A stretch of 64,000 nt of DNA from Actinacidiphila rubida (lineage in GTDB: Bacteria; Actinomycetota; Actinomycetes; Streptomycetales; Streptomycetaceae). The stretch spans positions 62,001 to 126,000 of the forward strand of contig NZ_FODD01000024.1 in assembly GCF_900110255.1 (NCBI RefSeq), written 5' to 3'. The notes under the pieces were generated by a model. It saw nothing but the letters and a program-made list of their open reading frames with translations, ran no database searches and had not been told where the DNA came from. The stretch's first letter is position 1, and each line of letters begins with the position of its first letter. The position numbers and the translations under genes are program-made. Positions 1 to 8,057 of this stretch are shown piece by piece.

Positions 1-571
1 TTCGACGCTCGCCATCGACATGGGCGCGCACGGGCTGTCCGCACGGCAGTTCGGCCTGGTCGCCGCGATCAACGGCGTGGTGATCGTGATCCTGCAGATC
101 CCGCTGACCCGGATGCTGCGCAGCCGGCCCACCGCGGCGCTGCTCGCCGCCGGCTCGCTGCTGGGGGCGTGGGGCTTCGGGCTGACCGCGTTCGCCGACA
201 CGGTCGGGCTCTACGCGCTGACCGTCGTGGTGTGGACGCTCGGCGAGATCGTGCACGCGCCCGCGTCGATGTCCGTGGTCGCCGGCCTCGCGCCGGCCAC
301 CGCCCGCGGCCGCTACCAGGGCATGTACACGCTCGCCTGGTCCGCGGCCTCGTTCGCGGGCCCGCTGGCCGGCGGCCTGGTCTACGACGGCGTGGGGCCC
401 GACGCGGTCTGGGCCGGCTGCGCGGTGGTCGGCACGGTCGCCGCCGCCGGGTACTACGCGCTGCTGCGGGTCCGCCCCACGCCCGTCACGTCCCAGGTGG
501 AGACGGTCCGGGCGGAGGGCGGGGCACTGCCGGACTCCCCCGGCACGCGGCAGGAGCCGGTCGGCGGCTGA
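1..571 (+). CDS. MFS transporter, C-terminal part (truncated by window edge)
   Basis: The reading frame is open from the first base of the window and ends at a TGA at 571, so only the last ~190 residues are present. They are strongly hydrophobic, with about five membrane segments, for example around GVVIVILQIPLTR, LLAAGSLLGAWGFGL and AVVGTVAAAGYYALL. A basic LTRMLRSRP loop and an RGRYQGMY loop between helices are typical of the second half of major facilitator drug/metabolite exporters. The protein ends in a hydrophilic cytoplasmic tail. Substrate cannot be read from this fragment. The gene is convergent with the next gene, with an 18-base gap. Confidence 0.8.
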   Translation, partial: STLAIDMGAHGLSARQFGLVAAINGVVIVILQIPLTRMLRSRPTAALLAAGSLLGAWGFGLTAFADTVGLYALTVVVWTLGEIVHAPASMSVVAGLAPATARGRYQGMYTLAWSAASFAGPLAGGLVYDGVGPDAVWAGCAVVGTVAAAGYYALLRVRPTPVTSQVETVRAEGGALPDSPGTRQEPVGG

Positions 572-589
572 CCCGCGCCGCCGCGGCCG

Positions 590-2323
590 TCAGAGCAGCA
601 ACTCCCGTTGCGCCTCGTAGAGGTTGACGGGCGACGTGCCCGGTGCGCCGTACGCCTCGAGGCGGGAGTGCAGCGGGCCGGTGAAGTCGGGGACGTCGAT
701 CTGGCCGAACGGTGTGACCGGGGAGATCGCGAACGTCGCGCTGTACGGGGCGATGTCGTCGATCTTGACGCAGCCGGCCCGGCCGTTGGTGACGGTGACG
801 TTCCAGTGGGTGAAGCGCGCGCCGTACAGCGGGCCGGCGCTCGCGTCACCGCCGTGCGCACCGTCGTTGGACACCGTGATGTCGGTGCGCACGTTGGCGA
901 ACGGCAGGCCGCGGTGGGTGTCGAAGGTGCCCATCTCCATGGCCCCGCGGGACCAGACGTTGTACGACGACAGGCCCTCGACGTTGATGCCGTGCAACTG
1001 GGTGCCGGGCGGCGCGGGAACGGTGCGCTGGTCGATGCGGAAGTCCTCGACGAGGTTGTCGTGGGAGCCCTCGCGGCAGGCGTAGGGGTGGTGGCTGCCG
1101 CGGCCGGAGACGCGGGTGCGGCGGAACGTGGTGGCCTTCGCGGCGACCAGCAGGAAGCCGTTGTCGACGTCGATCGCGTGCACGTCGTCCACCCAGCAGT
1201 CCCACGTGCACTGGGCGGCCAGGCCGTTGTAGCCCTTGTCGAGCAGGTGCGGGGACTGCGGGGTGGGGGTCATCCGGATGGTGAGGCCCTCCACTCCGGA
1301 GTGGACCATCGGCGGCACGCACGTGGTGATCCGCGGCTGCCACAGCAGGCGGGTGTCCAGCGGCAGCGGGCGGTCGAAGGTCACCCGGTTCCCGTGCACC
1401 GCGGTGATCCGCGCGGGCCACTCGTACGGCACGTACGACAGGAGCTTGGTCTTGTCGGCCCAGGAGTAGCCCGCGGCGCCCTCGACGTCGCCGGACATGT
1501 GGTCGAGCAGGCCGTGCGCGGGGTCGTCGGCGTACTGCAGCAGGACGCGGTCGCCGGGGCGCAGTTGACGCGTGTCGTCGACGGTGACGCGCCAAGTGCC
1601 CTGGGCGGAGACGGCGGTGACCTCGGCGAGGGTCCGGAACTCGTCGCGCCTGTCGCCGGTCCAGCCCTCGAACGGCCAGTTCCTCGCGCGGATCGCGTCG
1701 GTCAGCGTCCCGTAGCGGTCGGCCGGGCACATCCACACCAGCCCGCCGGCCCACGACCAGGACGACTTGTCGCCGCCGTACCTGCTGCCGTAGACGCCGA
1801 TCAGGTCGGTGAGGGACTTCGTCGCGTACAGCGTGGTCAGGCCGCTGCCGGCGCCGCGCAGCACGGTGTTGCTCCAGCCGACCTGGATCACGTCGTCGAT
1901 GCGGTAGGTGCCGGGCGGCACGAACACGGTGCCGCCGCCGGACTCGCCGACCTCGCGCAGGGCGCGGTTGATGGCGGGCGCGGAGTCGACCGAGCCGTCC
2001 TCGAGGCTCAGCACCGTGTGCGTGGGGTCGCTCACGGGCACCGCGCCGTAGTGCAGCACGTTGGCGCGCACCGGGAACCGCGGGAAGTGCCGGGTTCCGC
2101 CGTCGCAGCCGGCCCGCGCGACGTACGGGATCTGCGGGTGGGTGTACGGGGTGGCCCGGAACTCGGCCCACAGACCGGTGGGTTGGGCTCCCGGATCGCC
2201 CCCGGCCCCCTCCGCGGTGGCGGCGGCCGCCGCCGTGGCCGTGCCGCCGAGCGTGGTGGTGACGGCGGCCGCGGAGGCCGCCTGGGCGCCCGCGGTGAGG
2301 AGTCGTCTGCGACTGATCGCCAT
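590..2323 (-). CDS. Tat-exported right-handed beta-helix (pectate lyase-like) protein
   Basis: 577 residues. The start at 2323 is chosen because MAISRRRLLTAG is a twin-arginine signal (SRRRLL, then an Ala-rich h-region) and an AGGCGAGAG ribosome site lies just upstream; the longer frame adds 23 unlikely residues. After the signal, residues ~110-190 hold the pectate-lyase-3 type opening (APAINRAL ... GGTVFVPPGTYRI ... VLRGAG), which starts many parallel beta-helix glycosidases and lyases. The remainder has the short Gly/Asn-rich turns of such helices. It is probably a secreted polysaccharide-degrading enzyme; a lyase or GH28/GH55-like hydrolase are both possible and the substrate is unknown. 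It stands alone, convergent with the MFS gene. Confidence 0.75.
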   Translation of the reverse strand: MAISRRRLLTAGAQAASAAAVTTTLGGTATAAAAATAEGAGGDPGAQPTGLWAEFRATPYTHPQIPYVARAGCDGGTRHFPRFPVRANVLHYGAVPVSDPTHTVLSLEDGSVDSAPAINRALREVGESGGGTVFVPPGTYRIDDVIQVGWSNTVLRGAGSGLTTLYATKSLTDLIGVYGSRYGGDKSSWSWAGGLVWMCPADRYGTLTDAIRARNWPFEGWTGDRRDEFRTLAEVTAVSAQGTWRVTVDDTRQLRPGDRVLLQYADDPAHGLLDHMSGDVEGAAGYSWADKTKLLSYVPYEWPARITAVHGNRVTFDRPLPLDTRLLWQPRITTCVPPMVHSGVEGLTIRMTPTPQSPHLLDKGYNGLAAQCTWDCWVDDVHAIDVDNGFLLVAAKATTFRRTRVSGRGSHHPYACREGSHDNLVEDFRIDQRTVPAPPGTQLHGINVEGLSSYNVWSRGAMEMGTFDTHRGLPFANVRTDITVSNDGAHGGDASAGPLYGARFTHWNVTVTNGRAGCVKIDDIAPYSATFAISPVTPFGQIDVPDFTGPLHSRLEAYGAPGTSPVNLYEAQRELLL

Positions 2324-2430
2324 GGTCTCTCGCCTTTCACGTATCTGAACACGATTCAGATGTGCGACGGGCATGAGGGTGCCATGAGCCACAGACGTGG
2401 GGAAGGGGGTGTGCGGGGGTTGTTGGACCG

Positions 2431-3033
2431 CTAGTCGGCGAGATCCTTGGTCAGATGCGTGAACGCGTCCAGGTTCCGGGTGGACTCGCCCCGGGACACC
2501 CGCCAGGCGTACTCCTTGCGGATCGAGCTCGCGAAGCCCAGCTCCAGCAGGACGTTGAAGGAACCGTCCGCGTTCTCCGCGACCGCGCCCAGCAGCCGGT
2601 CCACCTCCTGCGCCGACACCGCCGAGACCGGCAGCCGGCCGGACAGATAGACGTCACCGAGCTGGTCGATCGCGTAGGAGACCCCGTACAGGCGCAGGTT
2701 GCGCTCCAGCAGCCAGCGGTAGAACGCCTCGTGGTTCTCGTCCGGGTGGCGCACGACGAACGCGTTCAGCGACAGGGTGTGCCGGCCGACGATGAGCTGA
2801 CACGTCGTCGACAGCTTCCGGGTGCCGGGCAGTTGGGTCACATACGTACCCGGGCGCGGTGACTCCCACTCCAACTCCGCCTCGGCGAGCGCCTGCTCGA
2901 CGGCGAGGCGGGCGCGGGACGCGGGGGCGCCGGCGTGCCGGGCGTGCTCCTCGGCCCGCTCCTCGGCCCTGACCTCGGCGGACGAGTGCCCGCCCGCCGA
3001 CCCGGTACCGCTGCCGCTCTGCTGCTCAGCCAT
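2431..3033 (-). CDS. YbjN domain-containing protein
   Basis: 200 residues. The first ~45 residues are Ser/Gly/Glu/Ala-rich and probably disordered. Residues ~50-190 form the YbjN fold (WESPRPGTYVTQLPG, LSLNAFVVRHPDENHEAFYRWLLERN, YLSGRLPVSAVSAQEVDRLLG), related to type III secretion chaperones; in Actinobacteria such proteins are predicted sensory-transduction or chaperone-like factors of unknown partner. Its ATG overlaps the end of mshA by 8 bases, so the two genes are translationally coupled, as is usual in Streptomyces. Function beyond the family name is not established. Confidence 0.85.
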   Translation of the reverse strand: MAEQQSGSGTGSAGGHSSAEVRAEERAEEHARHAGAPASRARLAVEQALAEAELEWESPRPGTYVTQLPGTRKLSTTCQLIVGRHTLSLNAFVVRHPDENHEAFYRWLLERNLRLYGVSYAIDQLGDVYLSGRLPVSAVSAQEVDRLLGAVAENADGSFNVLLELGFASSIRKEYAWRVSRGESTRNLDAFTHLTKDLAD

Positions 3034-4366
3034 GGACCGATCGTAGGTGACGGCGGCGCTCGTACTGCGCTGCCGCGTAGACCTCGGCGGTGTCGGCCGC
3101 CGCGGTGTCCCAGCCGAAGCGGCAGGCGTGCCGGGCCGCGGCCTCCCCCATGGACTCGCCCAGGTGCGGATGGTCGACGAACCGGCGCAGCACCGCCGCG
3201 TAGTCCCGCGGGTCGTGGCCCGGCACCAGGAAACCGGTGTGGCCGTCGCGCACGGCGACCGGCAGCCCGCCGACGGCCGCCGCCACCACGGGCGTGCCGC
3301 ACGCCTGCGCCTCGATCGCCACCAGCCCGAACGACTCGCTGTACGACGGCATGACGAGCACGCTCGCCGCCCGGTACCAGTCCGCCAGCCGGTCCTGGTC
3401 CACCGGCGGGTGGAAGCTCACGACGTCGCTCACGCCGAGCCGCGCCGCCAGCTTGTGCAGCGCCTCCGGCTTGGCCAGCCCCGAACCCGACGGGCCACCC
3501 ACCACGGGGACGACCAGCCGGTCCCGCAGCGCCGGTTCCTCCTCCAGCAGCGCCGCGACCGCCCTGATCAGCACGTCCGGGGCCTTCAGCGGCTGGATCC
3601 GGCCGGCGAACAGCGGGACCACCGCGTGCTGCGGCAGGCCGAGCCGGGCCCGCGCGGCGGCGCGCCCGTCGGCGGGCCGGAAACGGTCCAGGTTCACGCC
3701 CGGGTGCACCACGGCGACCTTGCCGGGAGCCGCGTCGTAGTGCCGGACGAGCTCCGCGGCCTCCTCGTCGGTGTTCGCGATGAGCCGGTCCGCGGCGCTC
3801 ACGACCTGCGTCTCGCCGATCACCCGGGCACTCGGCTCGGGACAGTCGTCCTCGGCCAGCGCCGCGTTCTTGACCTTGGCCATGGTGTGCATCGCGTGCA
3901 CCAGCGGCACGCCCCAGCGCTCGGCGGCCAGCCACCCGACGTGGCCGGACAGCCAGTAGTGCGAGTGCACCAGGTCGTAGTGGCCCGGGCGGTTGCCGGC
4001 CCACGCCTGCATCACGCCGTGCGTGAAGGCGCACAGCTGGGCCGGCAGCTCCTCCTTGGCCAGGCCCTCGTACGGCCCCGCGTCCACGTGCCGCACCAGC
4101 ACGCCGGGAGCGAGCTGCACCGACGGCTCGAGGGCTCCACTGGTGGCCCGCGTGAAGATCTCGACCTCGACGTCGCGCTCGGCCAGGCGCTTGGCCAGCT
4201 CGACGATGTACACGTTCATACCGCCGGCATCGCCCGTGCCGGGCTGGTGCAGGGGTGAGGTGTGGACGCTCAGCATGGCCACGCGGCGCACTCTGCGGCC
4301 CACGTTCCACCGCTTGTGCGGGACTCCTGCGCGGAGTGCGCTGAGGCGGGACGTGTACTGGGTCAC
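3026..4366 (-). CDS. mshA: D-inositol-3-phosphate glycosyltransferase MshA (first step of mycothiol synthesis)
   Basis: 446 residues from a GTG at 4366, preceded by GGAAGGA; the open frame upstream to 5197 is non-coding. MshA joins N-acetylglucosamine from UDP-GlcNAc to 1L-inositol 1-phosphate in the cytoplasm, opening the pathway to mycothiol, the thiol buffer of Actinobacteria. Diagnostic stretches are HTSPLHQPGTGDAGGMNVYI near residue 32 (acceptor and UDP-sugar binding), FAGRIQPLKAPDVLI, and the GT4 E-x7-E signature in YSESFGLVAIEAQACGTPVV. Length and order match Streptomyces MshA. It is followed by and overlaps the YbjN gene. The last enzyme of the pathway, mshD, lies at 51.4 kb in this same window. 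Confidence 0.95.
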   Translation of the reverse strand: MTQYTSRLSALRAGVPHKRWNVGRRVRRVAMLSVHTSPLHQPGTGDAGGMNVYIVELAKRLAERDVEVEIFTRATSGALEPSVQLAPGVLVRHVDAGPYEGLAKEELPAQLCAFTHGVMQAWAGNRPGHYDLVHSHYWLSGHVGWLAAERWGVPLVHAMHTMAKVKNAALAEDDCPEPSARVIGETQVVSAADRLIANTDEEAAELVRHYDAAPGKVAVVHPGVNLDRFRPADGRAAARARLGLPQHAVVPLFAGRIQPLKAPDVLIRAVAALLEEEPALRDRLVVPVVGGPSGSGLAKPEALHKLAARLGVSDVVSFHPPVDQDRLADWYRAASVLVMPSYSESFGLVAIEAQACGTPVVAAAVGGLPVAVRDGHTGFLVPGHDPRDYAAVLRRFVDHPHLGESMGEAAARHACRFGWDTAAADTAEVYAAAQYERRRHLRSVHG

Positions 4367-4560
4367 GCGTCGTTCCTTCCGGCCAGCCGTACCCCCGTCG
4401 TCAACCCCTCTCAACACCGGATCCCCCGAATCCATTTCCTTCGTTGCCGAACATTTACCTCCCGTACGGTCACCCCCCCGTCCACCGGCCGGTGGGTGGT
4501 TCGGCATCCGGGGTGCCCCCGGGGCGCCGTTGCCGTGTCCCGGCCGGTGGCCGGTTGCTC

Positions 4561-4580
4561 GCGCAGTTCCCCGCGCCCCT
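4561..4580 (-). repeat. Short intergenic repeat, copy 1
   Basis: Reads GCGCAGTTCCCCGCGCCCCT on the plus strand. Its reverse complement recurs downstream in the same gap at 4922 and 5001. From memory this 20-mer is frequent between Streptomyces genes. Confidence 0.65.
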
Positions 4581-4619
4581 GATATGCGTGCCCTTTGTCC
4601 GTGGGGTCGGGGGCGCTCC

Positions 4620-4705
4620 GGAAGCGTCTCCTCGGAAATGTGCATACGGGTTCGTCCGTGTTGTTGCCCGGGGGCCGCGCACATTTCGCTGCGGGGAGCA
4701 CTTCC
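4620..4705. repeat. Imperfect inverted repeat / hairpin
   Basis: Left arm 4620-4643 (GGAAGCGTCTCCTCG then GAAATGTGC) pairs with right arm 4679-4705 (GCACATTTCG then CTGCGGGGAGCACTTCC). The GAAATGTGC/GCACATTTC core is perfect and the outer GGAAG/CTTCC also matches; the middle has a bulge. The loop is 35 bases. Confidence 0.6.
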
Positions 4706-4799
4706 TCCCCACCCCCTCCCGCTCACCCACCGTGCGGCGGGGGACATGGGACACGGCCAATGTCCTCCCGCAGACGGGGGCCGGCCGGAAGGGGACGAT

Positions 4800-4885
4800 C
4801 CGGGTGTGTCCCCGCAGAGCTTTGCAAGGCCCCGGGCACCCTGACGGAAAAAGCCGCCATGCAAAGCTCGAGGAGACACACCCGG
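4800..4885. repeat. Imperfect inverted repeat / hairpin
   Basis: Left arm 4800-4826 (CCGGGTGTGTC ... AGCTTTGCA) pairs with right arm 4860-4885 (TGCAAAGCT ... GACACACCCGG). Both ends match perfectly over 9-11 bases, with a mismatched centre and a 33-base loop. The right arm read backwards shares GTCTCCTCG with the hairpin at 4620, so the two elements may be related. Confidence 0.65.
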
Positions 4886-4921
4886 AGTGGCCCCTGACCC
4901 CACCCACGAACCTGCACCGCC

Positions 4922-4941
4922 AGGGGCGCGAGGAACTGCGC
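4922..4941 (+). repeat. Short intergenic repeat, copy 2
   Basis: AGGGGCGCGAGGAACTGCGC differs by one base from the reverse complement of copy 1 at 4561. Confidence 0.65.
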
Positions 4942-5000
4942 GACAAGCCACGACGGCGCAGCAGACGGGTACGGCGACCCGGGGGCAGCCCGGAAGCCGC

Positions 5001-5020
5001 AGGGGCGCGGGGAACGGCGC
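5001..5020 (+). repeat. Short intergenic repeat, copy 3
   Basis: AGGGGCGCGGGGAACGGCGC differs by one base from the reverse complement of copy 1. It lies 79 bases after copy 2 in the same orientation. Confidence 0.6.
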
Positions 5021-5078
5021 GGCACACGCGATAGAGCCCCGGGGGCACCCCGCCGGCTCGAAGCCATAAGGTGCGGGC

Positions 5079-5891
5079 GTGGCCGGAGGCAAAGTCGTAG
5101 GGGTGGTGACCAGGGGTACCACGAACCCGAACCGCCTGCGCCGTATGGACCGGTGGATCGCCGCGACCCTGGGAGCGGAGCTGCGCGGCGCGCCCACCGC
5201 TCCGGTGGCCGTCGATCTGGGGTACGGCGCCGCGCCGTGGACCGCGGTCGAGCTGCTGGACCGGTTGCGCCGCGTCCGGGAGGACGTTCAGGTGGTGGGC
5301 GTCGAGATCGACCCCGCCCGCGTCGCGGCCGCGCAGCCGTACGCCCGGGACGGGCTGACGTTCGCGCACGGCGGCTTCGAGGTCCCGCTGCCGGCGGCCG
5401 GCATCGGCGCGCGCCCGCTGCTGATCCGCGCGGCGAACGTGCTGCGCCAGTACGACGAGGCGGAGGTCGCCGCGGTGTGGGCGCGGCTGTGCGCGCGCCT
5501 CGCGCCGGACGGGCTGCTGGTCGAGGGGACGTGCGACGAGATCGGGCGCCGGCATGTGTGGGTGGCGCTGGGGCCCGAGGGCCCGCGTTCGGTGACGTTC
5601 GCGACCCGCCTCGGCTCGCTGGGCAAGCCGTCCGACCTGGCCGAACGCCTTCCGAAGGCGCTGATCCACCGCAATGTGCCGGGCGAGCCGGTGCACGCGT
5701 TCCTCGTGGCGTTCGACCGTGCGTGGGCCGCCGCGGCGCCGCTGTCCGCGCTGGGCGCCCGGCAGCGCTGGATCCGGGCGGTGCGGGATCTGCGGGACGC
5801 CGGGTGGCCGGTGCTGTACGGGCCGACGCGCTGGCGGCAGGGCGAGATCACCGTCGCGTGGGACGCCGTCGCACCGCGTGCGCGGACGTGA
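5079..5891 (+). CDS. SAM-dependent class I methyltransferase
   Basis: 270 residues from a GTG start. Residues ~40-75 carry a Rossmann methyltransferase motif I (VAVDLGYGAAPWTAVELLDR) followed by VVGVEIDPARV, whose acidic residue should bind the SAM ribose. A second half with RAANVLRQY ... LAPDGLLVEGTCDEIGRRHVWVAL resembles motifs IV-VI. The substrate is not readable. It is divergent from mshA across the repeat-rich gap. Similar stand-alone methyltransferases occur next to mshA in other streptomycetes (from memory), which suggests vertical inheritance. Confidence 0.8.
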   Translation: MAGGKVVGVVTRGTTNPNRLRRMDRWIAATLGAELRGAPTAPVAVDLGYGAAPWTAVELLDRLRRVREDVQVVGVEIDPARVAAAQPYARDGLTFAHGGFEVPLPAAGIGARPLLIRAANVLRQYDEAEVAAVWARLCARLAPDGLLVEGTCDEIGRRHVWVALGPEGPRSVTFATRLGSLGKPSDLAERLPKALIHRNVPGEPVHAFLVAFDRAWAAAAPLSALGARQRWIRAVRDLRDAGWPVLYGPTRWRQGEITVAWDAVAPRART

Positions 5892-5960
5892 CGCGGGCCG
5901 CGAACCCGTAAGAGGGCTGATCCGGGGGCATGGTTGTGGCCGAACGGCGTGACGTTGGTC

Positions 5961-5978
5961 ATGTGCGGATCAGCACAT
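5961..5978. promoter_or_regulatory. Inverted repeat upstream of SpoIIE-type phosphatase gene
   Basis: ATGTGC - 6 bases - GCACAT is a perfect dyad 127 bases before the start of the phosphatase gene at 6105. It could be an operator; no known consensus was matched. Confidence 0.4.
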
Positions 5979-6104
5979 CCACGGCGAAATCCCCCGCTGG
6001 CCACCGCATATGACGCTGACGGTTTACTTCCTGCCCTCCCGTCACGCCGTCTTCTGCCACTAGGGTCGCCTGATGTTCTTCGGGGGACGGAAGGGAGTCG
6101 CTTG

Positions 6105-7511
6105 ATGTCCGCACCAAGGCGCGGCACCGAACGGCCCTCAGCCACCGACAGCGGGGCCGAGGGTCCCGCCGTCATGCCCGCGACCGCCACGGCGGAGGAT
6201 CTGCCGCCGGTGGACGCGCCGCACGACGAGGGTGTGTACGAGCAGGGGCGGCACGAGCCCGGCCCGGGCGACGAGTGGACGGGTCTGCAGGACCCGCCGG
6301 CCCGCCTGGTCGGCACCGTGTCCGTGCCCAGGCAGCGGCAGGACACCGTCGCGGGCCCGGTCGTCCTGACCCTCCTCGTCGTCGGCGACGACGCGACCGG
6401 CGCGTTCACGGCCCCGTACTTCCAGGAGGGCGGCGGCGGGCCGCGGGTGCGGGTGCTGCGCGCCCGCAACCTGACGGCGGCCGGCCGGCTGCTCACCGAC
6501 GACGTGCACTGCATCCTGCTGGACCTGCCCGACGTGCTGGAGCGGCTGCCGGAGGTGCTGCGGATCGCGCCCGGCACGGCCGTGCTGGTGCTGAGCGACG
6601 GCGCCGACGAGGACGGGCGGGCCGCCGAGGCCGTCCGCATCGGGGCGCAGGACCACCTCTCGCGCGACCATGTCGACGCGGCGACGCTGACCCGGGCCGT
6701 GCGCTACGCGGTCGAGCGCAAGCGGGCCGACCTCGCGCAGCGGCAGCTCAGCGAGTCGCGGCTGCTGGCGCAGGAGAACTCGCGGCTGGAGCGCGGGCTG
6801 CTGCCCACGCCGCTGCTGGAGGGTGCGACCGACCTGCGGTTCGCCGCGCGCTACCGCCCGGGCCGCAGCCGCGCGCTGCTCGGCGGCGACTTCTACGACA
6901 CCGTCCGCACCCCGGACGGCACGGTGCACGCGATGATCGGCGACGTGTGCGGGCACGGCCCGGACGCGGCCGCGCTGGGCGTGGAACTGCGCATCGCCTG
7001 GCGTGCGCTGACCTTCGCCGGGCTCGGCGGTGAGGCGCTGCTGCGCACCATGCAGGACGTGCTGGTGCACGAGCGGTCCGACGAGGAGATCTTCGCGACC
7101 CTGTGCATCGTGGACATCGCGCCCGACGGCGACTCGGCGGACCTGCACCTGGCCGGGCATCCGGCGCCGCTGGTCGCGCTGGCCGGCCGGGAGCCGGCAC
7201 TGCTGCCGTTCGAGGAGGGCGGCCCCGCGCTGGGGCTGCTGCCGGAGGCGTTCTGGCACCGGATCCGGGTCCGCCTCGACGGCGACTGGAGCCTGATGCT
7301 CTACACCGACGGCCTGATCGAGGGCCGGATCGGCGAGGGCACGCTGCGGCTCGGCCAGGAGGGCATGCTGGGCATCACGTCACGGCTGCTGGCCGGCGGG
7401 CTCGACGGCGAGGAACTGCTGGACGCGGTCCTCGCCGAGGCACGCGACCTCAACGGCGGCGAGCTGACGGACGACGTGGCGGTCGTGCTGCTGGAGCGGC
7501 GCGGGGACTGA
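6105..7511 (+). CDS. SpoIIE-type PP2C serine phosphatase with receiver-like domain
   Basis: 468 residues; the ATG at 6105 is favoured because AAGGGAG precedes it, although the frame is open upstream. Residues ~1-80 are acidic and probably disordered. Residues ~85-205 look like a response-regulator receiver (VLTLLVVGDD ... VHCILLDLPDV ... AVLVLSDGADEDGRAAEAVRIGAQDHLSRD). A helical coiled linker (~205-235) leads to a SpoIIE/RsbU phosphatase domain with the metal motifs GGDFYD, GDVCGHG and DDVAVVLLER. Such proteins dephosphorylate anti-anti-sigma factors or are controlled by two-component input. The order receiver-linker-phosphatase suggests phosphorylation-gated activity. No kinase or anti-sigma factor lies beside it. 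Confidence 0.87.
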   Translation: MSAPRRGTERPSATDSGAEGPAVMPATATAEDLPPVDAPHDEGVYEQGRHEPGPGDEWTGLQDPPARLVGTVSVPRQRQDTVAGPVVLTLLVVGDDATGAFTAPYFQEGGGGPRVRVLRARNLTAAGRLLTDDVHCILLDLPDVLERLPEVLRIAPGTAVLVLSDGADEDGRAAEAVRIGAQDHLSRDHVDAATLTRAVRYAVERKRADLAQRQLSESRLLAQENSRLERGLLPTPLLEGATDLRFAARYRPGRSRALLGGDFYDTVRTPDGTVHAMIGDVCGHGPDAAALGVELRIAWRALTFAGLGGEALLRTMQDVLVHERSDEEIFATLCIVDIAPDGDSADLHLAGHPAPLVALAGREPALLPFEEGGPALGLLPEAFWHRIRVRLDGDWSLMLYTDGLIEGRIGEGTLRLGQEGMLGITSRLLAGGLDGEELLDAVLAEARDLNGGELTDDVAVVLLERRGD

Positions 7512-7545
7512 CGGACGGCGGCGGCCGGGCGCCCGGGCGGGTGGT

Positions 7546-7917
7546 TCAGCGGCGGCCGTTGTACGGCCCGTAGGGGCCGTCGCTGCTGCTGCCGCCGCCA
7601 TTGCGCCGGTTGCGGAACCTGCTGCCGCGGTTGCCGCGGTTGCGGCCGCCGACCTCGCGGAGCGCGGGCCGTACGTCGACCATGTAGACGATCACGGCGA
7701 CCAGCCCGATGATCGGCAGGAACGACAGCAGCGAGAAGAGCTTCATCACCACGGCCGCGATGCCGAGGATGATCAGCCAGAATCCCTTGGTGTTCTTGTC
7801 CGCGGCCCGGTAGGCGTCGTTGCGGTGGATCGCCGCGTCGACGAACGCGAAGAGCGCGAAGAAGAACAGCAACAACGAGATCACGCCGAATACCGTGAAG
7901 AACCCCGTGATCAGCAC
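7546..7917 (-). CDS. DUF2516 family small membrane protein
   Basis: 123 residues from a GTG. Two or three membrane segments are evident (residues ~5-28 FFTVFGVISLLLFFFALFAFVD, ~44-62 KGFWLIILGIAAVVMKLFSLL, ~63-80). DVRPALREV follows the last helix, as is usual in DUF2516 proteins. The C-terminal 35 residues are a basic Arg/Asn/Gly-rich tail. The role is unknown; the family is restricted to Actinobacteria and in Streptomyces often sits near the HTH/heparin-binding-like pair found just upstream here. It is convergent with the phosphatase gene. Confidence 0.85.
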   Translation of the reverse strand: MLITGFFTVFGVISLLLFFFALFAFVDAAIHRNDAYRAADKNTKGFWLIILGIAAVVMKLFSLLSFLPIIGLVAVIVYMVDVRPALREVGGRNRGNRGSRFRNRRNGGGSSSDGPYGPYNGRR

Positions 7918-8057
7918 CTGGCCACCGCCTTGGTCTCCGTCTGTGTCGGTTGGGGAGCCGCCGCCGGCCGCTGAAGCCCGCTGCCCACCGTACCGGTCCT
8001 ACCCGCACAACGGGCCGGGCGCGCATCGCGTGCCCGGCCCGTCGCAGAAGGACGTCG

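Larger units (their letters stand above)
4367..5078. other. Non-coding interval rich in inverted and short repeats
   Basis: These 712 bases between the divergent mshA and methyltransferase genes have no convincing gene on either strand. They hold three copies of a 20-base Streptomyces-type intergenic repeat and two long imperfect hairpins, each listed separately. The part nearest 4367 must contain the mshA promoter and ribosome site (GGAAGGA), and the part nearest 5078 the methyltransferase promoter. I could not pick confident -35/-10 boxes. Confidence 0.7.

Noticed and set aside
608..2434. Long open frame on the plus strand over the beta-helix protein gene
   Set aside because: It is the GC-rich antisense shadow of a gene with a Tat signal and clear domain; it gives an Arg/Val/Gly-rich product without any motif.
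4367..5078. Insertion sequence or MITE
   Set aside because: No transposase and no target-site duplication are visible; hairpin arms are imperfect, so only repeats were annotated.
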